Shown: positions 13,249 through 20,795 of the stretch, piece after piece | How positions within the stretch are numbered: the first letter of the stretch is position 1 | Layout of the letters: every line of letters begins with the position of its first letter | Assembly (NCBI GenBank): GCA_016202875.1 | Contig: JACQNX010000037.1 | Coordinates: 1-20,928 of the forward strand | DNA length: 20,928 nucleotides | Direction: 5' to 3' | From: Candidatus Aenigmatarchaeota archaeon | GTDB lineage: Archaea > Aenigmatarchaeota > Aenigmatarchaeia > GW2011-AR5 | Program-made: the position numbers and the translations under genes | The notes under the pieces: generated by a model | Databases searched by the model: none | What the model was told of the DNA's origin: nothing | What the model saw: only the letters and a program-made list of their open reading frames with translations

Positions 13249-13887
13249 TTATTCACCGCCTCCGGCAATAGCGGCTATTATTTCTTCCGGGCTATGCACT
13301 ATTATGTCTGCGCCTTCCAGCTTATGCAGTGGATGGAATCCATAAGAAACCGCGATAACTTTTGCGACATTTGCTTTTCGAGCCATAACAATCTCGTCAT
13401 TCGTGTCGCCTATTACGCAGGTCTCTTCTGGCCTTACGCCAAGCTCTTTCAGGCAGATTAACAACGGCTTAATATCAGGCTTGATCGCGCCTGGCAGATA
13501 GCCGACAACACTGCCAAAATGGTCATGAATCCCAAATTTTTTCAGAAACTCTATTATAAATTCTCTGTGGTTGTTTGACACAATACCTAGCCTGTAGTTC
13601 TTCATCAACTCATGAATTACAGTATCGATTCCGGTGAATATCGTCAGCTCTTTCTTCAACAAGTCCATTTCTCTCTTGAATATCACCGGCTCTTTTTCTA
13701 TCAGTTCTTCTGGTATGTCTCTGTCTCTGTAGAATTTCTTCCAATCAGCGCCGAATTCCTCCCTGAATTCTTCCATCACAACTCCTGGTTTTCCAAACAT
13801 TTCAAGAATCTTGTTTGTCACAAAAAATCCCGCATTTAACGAATCTACAATAACCCCGTCAAAATCAAAAACAACAGCTTTTATCAT
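13249..13887 (-). CDS. HAD-family phosphatase inserted in the mre11-rad50 operon
   Basis: This 212-residue haloacid-dehalogenase-type hydrolase is of the phosphoglycolate-phosphatase-like subgroup. Motif I is VFDFDGVIVDS with nucleophile D8 and acid D10. A helical cap spans about 15-85. Motif II is GIVSNNHRE, the motif III lysine is in GAIKPDIKP, and motif IV is VIGDTNDEIVMARKA. The substrate is not known. Some Rad50/Mre11 ends yield phosphoglycolate termini, so a clean-up role is an attractive but untested idea. Its ATG overlaps the mre11 stop by 4 nt (ATGA) and its TAA is one base from the rad50 ATG, so all three genes are translationally coupled. Confidence 0.85.
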   Translation of the reverse strand: MIKAVVFDFDGVIVDSLNAGFFVTNKILEMFGKPGVVMEEFREEFGADWKKFYRDRDIPEELIEKEPVIFKREMDLLKKELTIFTGIDTVIHELMKNYRLGIVSNNHREFIIEFLKKFGIHDHFGSVVGYLPGAIKPDIKPLLICLKELGVRPEETCVIGDTNDEIVMARKANVAKVIAVSYGFHPLHKLEGADIIVHSPEEIIAAIAGGGE

Positions 13888-15104
13888 AGCCCAAGCACCT
13901 TTTTCGCATTTTCTTTTATCTTGCTTTCATACGCAGCAACTGTTTCGTCTTCCCCTTTTTCCTCCTTGAAGACATCCATGAGCGCGGCCACTGTGCCGGA
14001 AACATCCGCAGTGCCTGGCATTTTCATCTGATCCAGATGTTCTGCGACCAGCTTCCTCTCTATTTCATCTGTGGACATGTTTTCCATTATTCGCACTTCC
14101 TCAAACTCTCTGGAGGAGAGACTGGATGTGCTTTTCTTTACTGTGAATGCGCCTTTTTCCAGAGCCAGATTTGTGACTATCCTCATATCTATGTCAATAG
14201 GCCTTCCCTTCTCAAGCACGCCATTTATCTTGATGAGCAAAGCCTTGTTAGCGAGATCAAGCTTTTCCAGTACTGACACCATTTCCTCTTGCACCTGTTC
14301 CGGGCTTTTTGCATCAGCAGAAAAATTCAATGTGATAACGTCAAACAGCCTGATCGCTTTTCTGGAAACAGCCATCCTGTTACTGTCATCCACATGAACA
14401 AGGGAAAACCCGCCATCATATTTCTCCAGCTCAGGAAATTCTGTAGGGAAAAGGGCATTGGGAAAGACTATCACCCCTTTTCCGTGCTGCGCTGTATGGG
14501 AGACGTGCACATGGCCTGCTGCATAGTAGTCAAAATTTTCTGGCAGCTGTCTCAGGGAAACAGCAGGCATGTCCTTCATGTGCGGCGGCCTGAACTCTGC
14601 AATGGCTGCATGGAACATGAAGATCTTGAACCCCGGGAGGTTTTCTATTTTTCTGTCTATGAGGTCAAAGAATTCTATGTCCAGCGCGCCTTTCTTGCCG
14701 ACAACGCCGCAGATCTTTGCTCCTGCCATGTCAGAGAAAACATGAAGCTTCATCTTTCCGTTTTCTTCTGTGAACTTGCCAACGTAAACGATGAGGCCTG
14801 CTTCTTCCAGGACACTAAGCATGGTCTTTCCTGTTGGCGAGAAATCGTGGGAGCCTGCTATTGCATAGATACGCAAGCCTTTGTCGCAGCACTCTTTCAG
14901 CTTGGCTACAGCTCTTCTCAGGATGTCTACAGGCGGGAGCGCTGTGTCAAAAAGATCGCCGCAAATCAGCGCAAAGTCCGCTTTTTCTTTGATGCACTCA
15001 TCCAGCGCTTTCTCAAACGCAAGGACGGACATCTCCTTGAGCTCAGGATGGTTGCTCCATGACCCGAGATGGCAGTCTGACATGTGCGCGAACTTGAATG
15101 ACAT
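13884..15104 (-). CDS. mre11: Mre11 nuclease
   Basis: This 406-residue calcineurin-like Mn-dependent nuclease is the partner of Rad50. Metal and catalytic motifs are in order: D10-x-H12 (SDCHLGS), GDLFD with D50, GSHD (84-87) with catalytic His 86, MFH with H165, and AGHVH with H198 and H200. In many Mre11 proteins the third motif is GNHD; here the metal-binding Asn is replaced by Ser (S85), a variant I recall from other archaea. The C-terminal third (about 290-406) is helical and charged and should contain the Rad50-binding region. The promoter is a CTTAAGTA box (15126-15133) about 25 nt before the ATG, overlapping the end of the upstream gene. First gene of the operon. Confidence 0.92.
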   Translation of the reverse strand: MSFKFAHMSDCHLGSWSNHPELKEMSVLAFEKALDECIKEKADFALICGDLFDTALPPVDILRRAVAKLKECCDKGLRIYAIAGSHDFSPTGKTMLSVLEEAGLIVYVGKFTEENGKMKLHVFSDMAGAKICGVVGKKGALDIEFFDLIDRKIENLPGFKIFMFHAAIAEFRPPHMKDMPAVSLRQLPENFDYYAAGHVHVSHTAQHGKGVIVFPNALFPTEFPELEKYDGGFSLVHVDDSNRMAVSRKAIRLFDVITLNFSADAKSPEQVQEEMVSVLEKLDLANKALLIKINGVLEKGRPIDIDMRIVTNLALEKGAFTVKKSTSSLSSREFEEVRIMENMSTDEIERKLVAEHLDQMKMPGTADVSGTVAALMDVFKEEKGEDETVAAYESKIKENAKKVLGL

Positions 15105-15125
15105 GATGATACTAACGGAAAAAAA

Positions 15126-15133
15126 TACTTAAG
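15126..15133 (-). promoter_or_regulatory. TATA box of the mre11 operon
   Basis: Minus-strand CTTAAGTA is centred about 25 nt before the mre11 ATG and overlaps the stop codon of the 559-residue gene (15129). The operon therefore has its own leaderless promoter despite following a same-strand gene. Confidence 0.55.
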
Positions 15134-16808
15134 AGGATTTGTGAACAGCTGCATGAAGATTATACCCAATACACTCAGGATTCCGCACGTAAACACTTAA
15201 TTTATTACGATGCGTACAACCCTCACTGATACTAAGTCCAACTAACTGTGCCATGCTTCTGATAACGTCTTCGTACTCTGGTTTTAAGAATACACATCCA
15301 CCTCTTCTATTTCTTTTATCATAATATCTATCACTCAACAACCCGAATAAAGCAGCTTTAGCCAGTTCTGGATCAGCTTGTTCTCTAAATTTCTCCAGTG
15401 CGTAATGCGCAAGTGTAGCAAACTGTACTGGAACATAGAAACGCTGAGAAGTTCTTTCAGATTTGGTTACTACACCGAAGCGAGCTGCAACGTCTCTGCT
15501 ATACCTTTCACTTTTAGCAGGCTCTCTTGCTAATGTTCCTGCTTGTTCTAACAAATCCAAAAACCATTCACGGTCTTTTTTACGAGGTGAATAGAAGGAT
15601 GTGTTTTCATTAAGTGATCCGTGTCCAAACAAAAAATAGCCAATATAAGATCCTAATGTTTTTGAATCTGGTTGTAGTTTAGGATCTAAAAGCGGTATAG
15701 TTTTTTTACTCTGACACCACTTAGATGCATCTTCTATCTGTAAATAGTTTATCAGCTTTTGTGGAATGCTTTGCTTTCCTGAAATATAGGTTGTTAAAAT
15801 TTCACTCATGTATCTCGCATTTCTTGTATGCACATGATCTATATCATGCTCTTTTAACTCCAGTTTTGATAGTTCTGCTCCAAGAGGCAGCCATATAAAG
15901 CTGCTTTGAGTTCTATAACGCTGAGATAATATTCCCTCATCAATTCTTCCATATTGCAATCCCTGCACAGCTTTAGCCAGGCGGAATGTAGACCCGCTCA
16001 CAACTTTTTTCAGCTTGTCTTTCAACTGGCCAGCTTGTTCTTCATCCAGCTTTAGTTTTGTTTTCAGTCTGTCAAATTCTTCTAAGAAATCCTTTTCCCG
16101 CACCGCGCACTCTTCTAGCAAATTTTCTACCTGCTGCCGCTGCTCTTCTTCTAAAAAAGCAAGGTCTAGTAAAGCAAGATCTAGTGCATGCGGCAGTTTT
16201 CTGTCTATCTTCGCCACTTGCTCATTGGCCATGCCGTAAGACCTCAGCCTGGATTTCAGCTCGTCCCTGTATTTGTTAAACAGGAGAGCCTGCGGCAAAA
16301 TGGCTAAAACGTCTTTTATGAATGGTTGCGGCAAGTAGCTGTCCAGTCTTTTTCCATCTGCCAGTTCTCCTGCCAGCGACTCCCACTCCAGTTCATGGCC
16401 TGCAGCGCTGGTTATTGCCATTAATCCTGACCTGGCTGCTGGATAGAATGCAGCATCTCTTCTTCTCTCTGCTTCGCCAAACGTCCTTGGATAAATTTTT
16501 GCTGCTCTACGTGCAGCTGCCAAAAAACGCCCTTCCAGATACTGCTTCAACTGTTTCTGCTGTTTCTTCTTTTCCCCTAGCACTTCTTCTATATCAGCAA
16601 GACCCTCTTGCCAAAGTTTCTCAGCTTGCCTGTATCCGAATACCGGCGTAATGTGTTCTTTCAGTGCTGCCCTGCCCTTTTCTGTATCCGCTTTTTTCGG
16701 CTCTTTTTTCAGCTCTTCTATTGTGAGCAAGGAGTATCCTATAGATTCGTGCCTTTCCTTGTCCCAGACAAAGAAGTGCTGGTCAGGAATTTCTAGGATA
16801 TTGATCAT
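15129..16808 (-). CDS. large protein with degenerate LAGLIDADG-like C-terminal half
   Basis: This 559-residue soluble protein is of no recognised family. Residues 1-270 are helical and charged, with coiled-coil potential at 70-95 and 215-270. The C-terminal part (about 380-555) has the layout of a two-repeat LAGLIDADG homing-endonuclease fold. Repeat 1 starts LGSYIGYFLFGHGSL (385-399), where active enzymes have GDGSL. Repeat 2 starts LAKAALFGLLSDRYYD (482-497), and each is followed by a strand-helix pattern (REWFLDLLEQAG; YEDVIRSMAQLVGLSISEG). The usual catalytic Asp is His in repeat 1 and out of place in repeat 2, so it is probably a DNA-binding rather than cutting protein. This is pattern recognition only. 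There are no intein splice motifs. A TTTAATAAA box lies 25 nt before the ATG. Confidence 0.65.
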   Translation of the reverse strand: MINILEIPDQHFFVWDKERHESIGYSLLTIEELKKEPKKADTEKGRAALKEHITPVFGYRQAEKLWQEGLADIEEVLGEKKKQQKQLKQYLEGRFLAAARRAAKIYPRTFGEAERRRDAAFYPAARSGLMAITSAAGHELEWESLAGELADGKRLDSYLPQPFIKDVLAILPQALLFNKYRDELKSRLRSYGMANEQVAKIDRKLPHALDLALLDLAFLEEEQRQQVENLLEECAVREKDFLEEFDRLKTKLKLDEEQAGQLKDKLKKVVSGSTFRLAKAVQGLQYGRIDEGILSQRYRTQSSFIWLPLGAELSKLELKEHDIDHVHTRNARYMSEILTTYISGKQSIPQKLINYLQIEDASKWCQSKKTIPLLDPKLQPDSKTLGSYIGYFLFGHGSLNENTSFYSPRKKDREWFLDLLEQAGTLAREPAKSERYSRDVAARFGVVTKSERTSQRFYVPVQFATLAHYALEKFREQADPELAKAALFGLLSDRYYDKRNRRGGCVFLKPEYEDVIRSMAQLVGLSISEGCTHRNKLSVYVRNPECIGYNLHAAVHKSS

Positions 16809-16829
16809 GAGAAGAAATGAACACAGAAA

Positions 16830-16838
16830 TTTATTAAA
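16830..16838 (-). promoter_or_regulatory. TATA box of the 559-residue gene
   Basis: Minus-strand TTTAATAAA is centred about 25 nt before the ATG at 16808, in the 36-nt gap after the radical SAM gene. Leaderless spacing. Confidence 0.55.
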
Positions 16839-16844
16839 GCATTC

Positions 16845-18485
16845 TCACTGCTCTATCTCAGACGAGACCATGGGCAAACTCGGGCAAAAACCACCGCTGC
16901 GATCTATCTTGCTGACAACAGGATAACTGCGCTTGGTCTTTTGCCAGTAGTCTACCTCTTCTGCACCTATTAGATGAGATTTCAATGCGACAGATGCTGC
17001 AGCAGCAAACTTTCTTGCTGTGGATTTTTTCTTTCCTGTAGAAAGCTCATCAAGGCATTGGAAGCTGTAGGCTGCACCTGCTGTAAACACAAAGCGGTCT
17101 GCAAATCCCAATGAGCCGCTCCAGTTAGGAAGACGGCGCGCCCATTTTGCAGTGTGCTTTGCGCAGGTAGCAAGCAGTTCTTTATGTTCCTGTTTCAGAA
17201 GACCAACAGTGAATGCCCTCTCCTTGAGAATGCTCAGCGGAACAAAGAAGAGCGGCAATATCACAGACGGATAATGGTGCAGGCTGTCTACAAGCTCAAT
17301 GGTTTTCATGACATCATCGCTTGTCTCGCCTTCAAGGCCCATGACAAGCGTTGCATGCGGAATAATGTAATTATCAACCATGATCGCCATGCCTTGCTGC
17401 ACGACTTCAGGCCAGTCTTCAGGCTCCCATGGCTTTAATTTTCCCTGCATGTATCTTCTGACAATGCGAGGCGAGCCGCTCTCTATGCCTGTCTGGAAGC
17501 CTGTCAGCTTCTTCTCGCTTAACCCTGCTTCATGGGAAAATGCTTCTGTAACTTCTGGGTTTGCCAGTGCAGTTGCAAGGCAGCAGTGTGTAAAAGATAA
17601 GTCAAGGTTGAATTTCTTTATTTCTTTCACAAGCTCTACAATTTTTCCATTGGGTTTCCATTCCCTGATTTGCGTGCCGTAGCGGAGAGTATCTTCGGAA
17701 AGCAGTGTGATTGTACTAACAAGCGGCGAGGCTGCGTTTACTGCGACTTCTTTTAGGATAAAATCTTTCGGAATCCACTTGAAGCCTGACATGAGCTCAA
17801 AATCACAGAACTGGCATCCACGACCACAGCCGCGGCTGATTTCAACCATGCCCCAGAATGAAGGGCCTTTGATGGGCAGCGGATCGGGGCGGATGTTTTT
17901 ATTTTTGTAGACAGGAGGGGCAATACCTTTCACAGCAGCTTCCCAGAATTCCTTGGGGGAGCCTTCTACTGCGCCAAAAAACAAGCAGTCAACTTTCATC
18001 TTGGCCTGCTCTTCTGGCAGGATTTCAAATTCCCATATCCCAGGCCCGCCGGCCATGACTTTTGCATGCGTGTGTGTGCTCTTTATTCTGCTAACAAGCT
18101 GCTGGAAAAAGTAGTGATTAAAAGATAGTTTTCCGCCTGTCAATCCCATCATGGTTGTTGTTGCAGGACCCAGACCAAGCGGATCCATTGTTGAGAGCAG
18201 GTACAGCGGCGCGTCAAACTTATGCGCGCTTTGTGGAGAGGTTACAACGACATGGAATCCCAGCTCGCTGAGATATGCCTCTATTTTTCGCAGAGAAAGA
18301 ATAGCAACCTGTGCCTTGCCGTCCTGAGTAGGCGCTTCGCTGAAGAACTTTTTTTCTATGTAACTGACCACGCTTTGTGGCATGAGGTCGCGCGGCGTGC
18401 AGCTCAGGAAGCCCGCCATGAAGGACATGTTGTAGTTGTGCATGCACGACTCGTCGGCTGTTATAACAATATCGTAGCTAGACAT
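16845..18485 (-). CDS. radical SAM protein with B12-binding-like N-terminal domain
   Basis: This 546-residue enzyme has the radical SAM signature C220-x3-C224-x2-C227 (RGCGRGCQFCDFE), which binds the 4Fe-4S cluster that splits S-adenosylmethionine. The first 190 residues look like a cobalamin-binding Rossmann-type domain (YLSELGFHVVVTSPQ; KVMAGGPGIWEFEILPEEQ; VDCLFFGAVEGSP). This order is common to the B12-dependent radical SAM group that includes methylthiotransferase-like and methyltransferase-like enzymes. After the cluster, a glycine-rich IVRRYMQGK and VMGLEGETSDDV fit the radical SAM barrel. The C-terminal 130 residues are helical. The substrate cannot be read. A GGGGTGTGACAG Shine-Dalgarno precedes the ATG, and a TTAAAAG box about 52 nt upstream may be its promoter. 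Confidence 0.85.
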   Translation of the reverse strand: MSSYDIVITADESCMHNYNMSFMAGFLSCTPRDLMPQSVVSYIEKKFFSEAPTQDGKAQVAILSLRKIEAYLSELGFHVVVTSPQSAHKFDAPLYLLSTMDPLGLGPATTTMMGLTGGKLSFNHYFFQQLVSRIKSTHTHAKVMAGGPGIWEFEILPEEQAKMKVDCLFFGAVEGSPKEFWEAAVKGIAPPVYKNKNIRPDPLPIKGPSFWGMVEISRGCGRGCQFCDFELMSGFKWIPKDFILKEVAVNAASPLVSTITLLSEDTLRYGTQIREWKPNGKIVELVKEIKKFNLDLSFTHCCLATALANPEVTEAFSHEAGLSEKKLTGFQTGIESGSPRIVRRYMQGKLKPWEPEDWPEVVQQGMAIMVDNYIIPHATLVMGLEGETSDDVMKTIELVDSLHHYPSVILPLFFVPLSILKERAFTVGLLKQEHKELLATCAKHTAKWARRLPNWSGSLGFADRFVFTAGAAYSFQCLDELSTGKKKSTARKFAAAASVALKSHLIGAEEVDYWQKTKRSYPVVSKIDRSGGFCPSLPMVSSEIEQ

Positions 18486-18606
18486 CTGTCACACCCCAAT
18501 GGCAAATGACTATCAATTTAGGTAACGAAGATAACTTTTAATATGTGTATTTGAGGGTGACAACTACCAGAGAATGGTGACAGCTTTCAAAAACTTTCCT
18601 GATTAA

Positions 18607-18615
18607 AATATATAA
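18607..18615 (+). promoter_or_regulatory. TATA box of the 18639 gene
   Basis: AATATATAA is centred about 26 nt before the ATG at 18639 and no Shine-Dalgarno follows. Leaderless arrangement. Confidence 0.55.
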
Positions 18616-18638
18616 AGATTGCCGTAAGAGTAAAGTAG

Positions 18639-18926
18639 ATGTCTATCATCATCAAAAAGACACGTTATTTCGAGGAACTTCCCAAATATCTTAAAGATCA
18701 GGCAGAGAAATACCTGCTCGGCAGACAATTTCAAGATGTCCGGGCTGCAGTAATGCAAAAAGACAAAAGTGGTCACCCATTTCTAGACTTCTATCCCAAA
18801 GAAAATTCCCAATGGACAGTGATTGCGGCACAATTCTATGACGCGTATTCGCCTGTCAGACGCAATGTGCCGGCGCTTATTGCAGAGCCATGCAGCATGA
18901 AAGATCCTGCTCCTGACAGCAGATGA
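18639..18926 (+). CDS. hypothetical protein, 95 residues
   Basis: This 95-residue soluble protein is not recognised. It begins with a basic strand-helix (MSIIIKKTRYFEELPKYLKD). The middle contains FLDFYPKENSQWTVIAAQFY, a likely strand pair, and the end is Pro-rich. It has no cysteine cluster or membrane segment. The start fits the TATA box about 26 nt upstream. It lies before the nth gene on the same strand, but nth has its own promoter. Confidence 0.58.
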   Translation: MSIIIKKTRYFEELPKYLKDQAEKYLLGRQFQDVRAAVMQKDKSGHPFLDFYPKENSQWTVIAAQFYDAYSPVRRNVPALIAEPCSMKDPAPDSR

Positions 18927-18935
18927 TTTTCCACA

Positions 18936-18940
18936 TTTAA
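18936..18940 (+). promoter_or_regulatory. TATA box of nth
   Basis: ACATTTAAGC contains TTTAA centred about 25 nt before the ATG at 18963. Leaderless arrangement. Confidence 0.45.
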
Positions 18941-18962
18941 GCATTGCATCTAAATTCTATTC

Positions 18963-19634
18963 ATGGCATCGCAACAAGAAATCATCGCAGTCATCAAGGC
19001 AATAAAGAAAGCATCACGCAACTTCCAGAACACCGCTCTCATGGAAGTCGCCTCAGTGCCGGAGAGCACATTCCAGGTTCTGGTTTCGTGCCTGATTTCG
19101 TTGCGGACAAAGGACGCTGTCACAGCACAGGCATCAAAAAGATTGTATGCTGCTGCCAGGACGCCGGAAGAAATTGCTGCCTTGCCGGAAAAAACAATTG
19201 CCAAATTAATCTACCCCTGCGGCTTCTACAGGACCAAGGCAAAGCGTATCAAAGAGATTGCAAGGATAATACATGAGCAGTACGATGACAGGGTTCCTGA
19301 CACGATGGAGGAGCTGCTGAAGCTGAAGGGGGTCGGCAGAAAAACAGCCAATATCGTTCTTGTCTATGGCTATGGTAAAGAAGGGCTCCCAATAGATGTT
19401 CATTGCCACAGGGTACCTAATCGTTTGGGATGGATACAGACAAAAACGCCGGAAAAAACAGAGGAAGAGCTCAGGAAACTACTGCCAAAAAAACAATGGC
19501 ACGACTTCAACGACCTGTTCGTGAGCTTCGGCCAGAACATCTGCAAACCTGTGAAGCCGCACTGCTGGGAGTGCCCTGTGACACAGCACTGCAGGTATTA
19601 CACGGAAGTATATGTGAAGAAGGCGAAGAAATGA
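18963..19634 (+). CDS. nth: endonuclease III, DNA glycosylase/AP lyase
   Basis: This 223-residue base-excision-repair enzyme removes oxidised pyrimidines and nicks the resulting abasic site. The helix-hairpin-helix is LKGVGRKTAN (121-130), with the catalytic lysine K127 in GRKTAN and the catalytic aspartate D145 in PIDVHCHRV. The C-terminal 4Fe-4S loop is complete: C194-x6-C201-x2-C204-x5-C210. Length and order match the bacterial and archaeal Nth family, and nothing is missing. The stop overlaps the start of the next gene (ATGA), coupling it to the HAD hydrolase. The ATG is supported by a TATA box about 25 nt upstream. Confidence 0.93.
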   Translation: MASQQEIIAVIKAIKKASRNFQNTALMEVASVPESTFQVLVSCLISLRTKDAVTAQASKRLYAAARTPEEIAALPEKTIAKLIYPCGFYRTKAKRIKEIARIIHEQYDDRVPDTMEELLKLKGVGRKTANIVLVYGYGKEGLPIDVHCHRVPNRLGWIQTKTPEKTEEELRKLLPKKQWHDFNDLFVSFGQNICKPVKPHCWECPVTQHCRYYTEVYVKKAKK

Positions 19635-20440
19635 AATATACACTGCTGCTTGATTTTGATGAATGCCTTGCAAGGCAGAACAGGGCTGCAGGAATTGCAC
19701 GAGTAAAGGCAATGCTCAAGGAAATTGCAGGCCCAAAAGCCGAAGAAGCGGGAAATGATTTTGGCCAGATATACCATGACATGGATTCAATACTTCACGA
19801 CAACAAAGAGCCGGGGCTTCTTTTGCTCAAGAACAGGATAAATTCATATACCGTGAAACTGCCAAAGGAACTTAAAAGCCAAAAAATTGATTTCATGTGG
19901 AGCCGGGAACTCTGGCTCAAGCACGTTTCCGATAAGCACGGGCTGAATATTGACAACAAAACGATCATTTCAATAATAGAAGGTTATTGGAATGCGATAG
20001 CCAGTTCATCGCCGTTGTATCCGCAGGCCAGAAAATACCTGGAAAAACTGGATAAATCAAAAGTGTTTATTGTCACCGGCAGCGACAAGACACTTGTGGC
20101 CGACGGTAAAGGATTTGCATACGACTCTTCTATGGCCGAAAAGAGAAAAATATCAAGGATAGTAAAACAGGGCATCACCATGCTTCCTAAAACCCATATA
20201 ATCACAGGCGACCCGCATGACAAGCCTAGCGACGAATTCTGGAAAACTGCAATGAAAAGAGCAGGATTGAAAGAACCGGCAGAAGGAATCATTGTTGAGG
20301 ACTCACTATCTATTGTCCTGTCTGCAATGAAGTTCGGATTCAAAGGGTACCTGCTGGACAGGCATAAATTCTACGACAGAAAAGATGCCGAGAAACAAGT
20401 CGATGGATACATAACTGAGCTGAATCAACTGCCGATTTGA
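19631..20440 (+). CDS. HAD-superfamily hydrolase coupled to nth
   Basis: This 269-residue HAD-type phosphohydrolase has motif I LLLDFDECLA with D8 and D10, motif II FIVTGSDK, a probable motif III lysine in DPHDKPSDEFWK, and motif IV GIIVEDSLSIVLSAM. The cap is a large, mostly helical insert between motifs I and II. It is not closely similar to the HAD gene between mre11 and rad50, and its substrate is unknown. The ATG at 19631 overlaps the nth stop (ATGA) and follows an AGAAGG-type Shine-Dalgarno; an in-frame reading from 19430 would lie inside nth and is rejected. As with mre11-rad50, a phosphatase is paired with a DNA-repair gene. Confidence 0.78.
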   Translation: MKYTLLLDFDECLARQNRAAGIARVKAMLKEIAGPKAEEAGNDFGQIYHDMDSILHDNKEPGLLLLKNRINSYTVKLPKELKSQKIDFMWSRELWLKHVSDKHGLNIDNKTIISIIEGYWNAIASSSPLYPQARKYLEKLDKSKVFIVTGSDKTLVADGKGFAYDSSMAEKRKISRIVKQGITMLPKTHIITGDPHDKPSDEFWKTAMKRAGLKEPAEGIIVEDSLSIVLSAMKFGFKGYLLDRHKFYDRKDAEKQVDGYITELNQLPI

Positions 20441-20528
20441 GGCGAATTCAAGCTTAAGAGCATTTAGTTAATAATTGAAGCATGGCGTTTTTTGTAACGC
20501 CTTTACCTTCATAGTTAAATGTGATTAT

Positions 20529-20714
20529 ATGAAATCAAATAAACGTGAAGCCAGAAAGCTCGGATATGACAGGCCTCAAGCTCTTTTTGCCCCTACAATA
20601 ATTTCTATCAAAAATCCAAACTCTCCAGACGGTTTATGGGGATATGTCATGAAAGGAAAAGACGCCGAAATCAAACCAGCTCCTGTACAACCCAAACCCT
20701 ATAAATCAAGTTGA
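20529..20714 (+). CDS. hypothetical small protein, 61 residues
   Basis: This 61-residue protein starts MKSNKREARKLGYDRPQALF and is basic at first, with a Pro-rich end (KPAPVQPKPYKSS) that is probably disordered. The family is not recognised. The ATG at 20529 is chosen because GTGATTAT precedes it; a TTG at 20475 would add 18 residues with no ribosome-binding site. No function is proposed. Confidence 0.55.
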   Translation: MKSNKREARKLGYDRPQALFAPTIISIKNPNSPDGLWGYVMKGKDAEIKPAPVQPKPYKSS

Positions 20715-20795
20715 TTCTTTAGAGCGTATATCAGTTGCCACACGCTGGCAGCATTTTGATCTGACTGCCTCTCGAATGAAAGTTTTAAATACTTA

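Noticed and set aside
14289..15062. 257-residue open frame on the plus strand
   Set aside because: It is antisense to mre11, whose catalytic motifs are all present; no start signal or recognisable domain.
15129..16808. intein or mobile intron
   Set aside because: The LAGLIDADG-like part is not flanked by splice motifs or a split host gene, so it is described as a domain and not as a mobile element.
18541..18600. two ggtgaca copies as an operator
   Set aside because: Seven-base matches of this composition are expected by chance near Shine-Dalgarno-rich DNA.
19430..19630. N-terminal extension of the second HAD gene
   Set aside because: It is out-of-frame sequence of nth; the HAD motif I begins seven codons after the ATG at 19631, which is coupled to the nth stop.
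20715..20795. possible tRNA or small RNA in the gap
   Set aside because: No cloverleaf, T-loop or anticodon-stem pattern could be made by eye.
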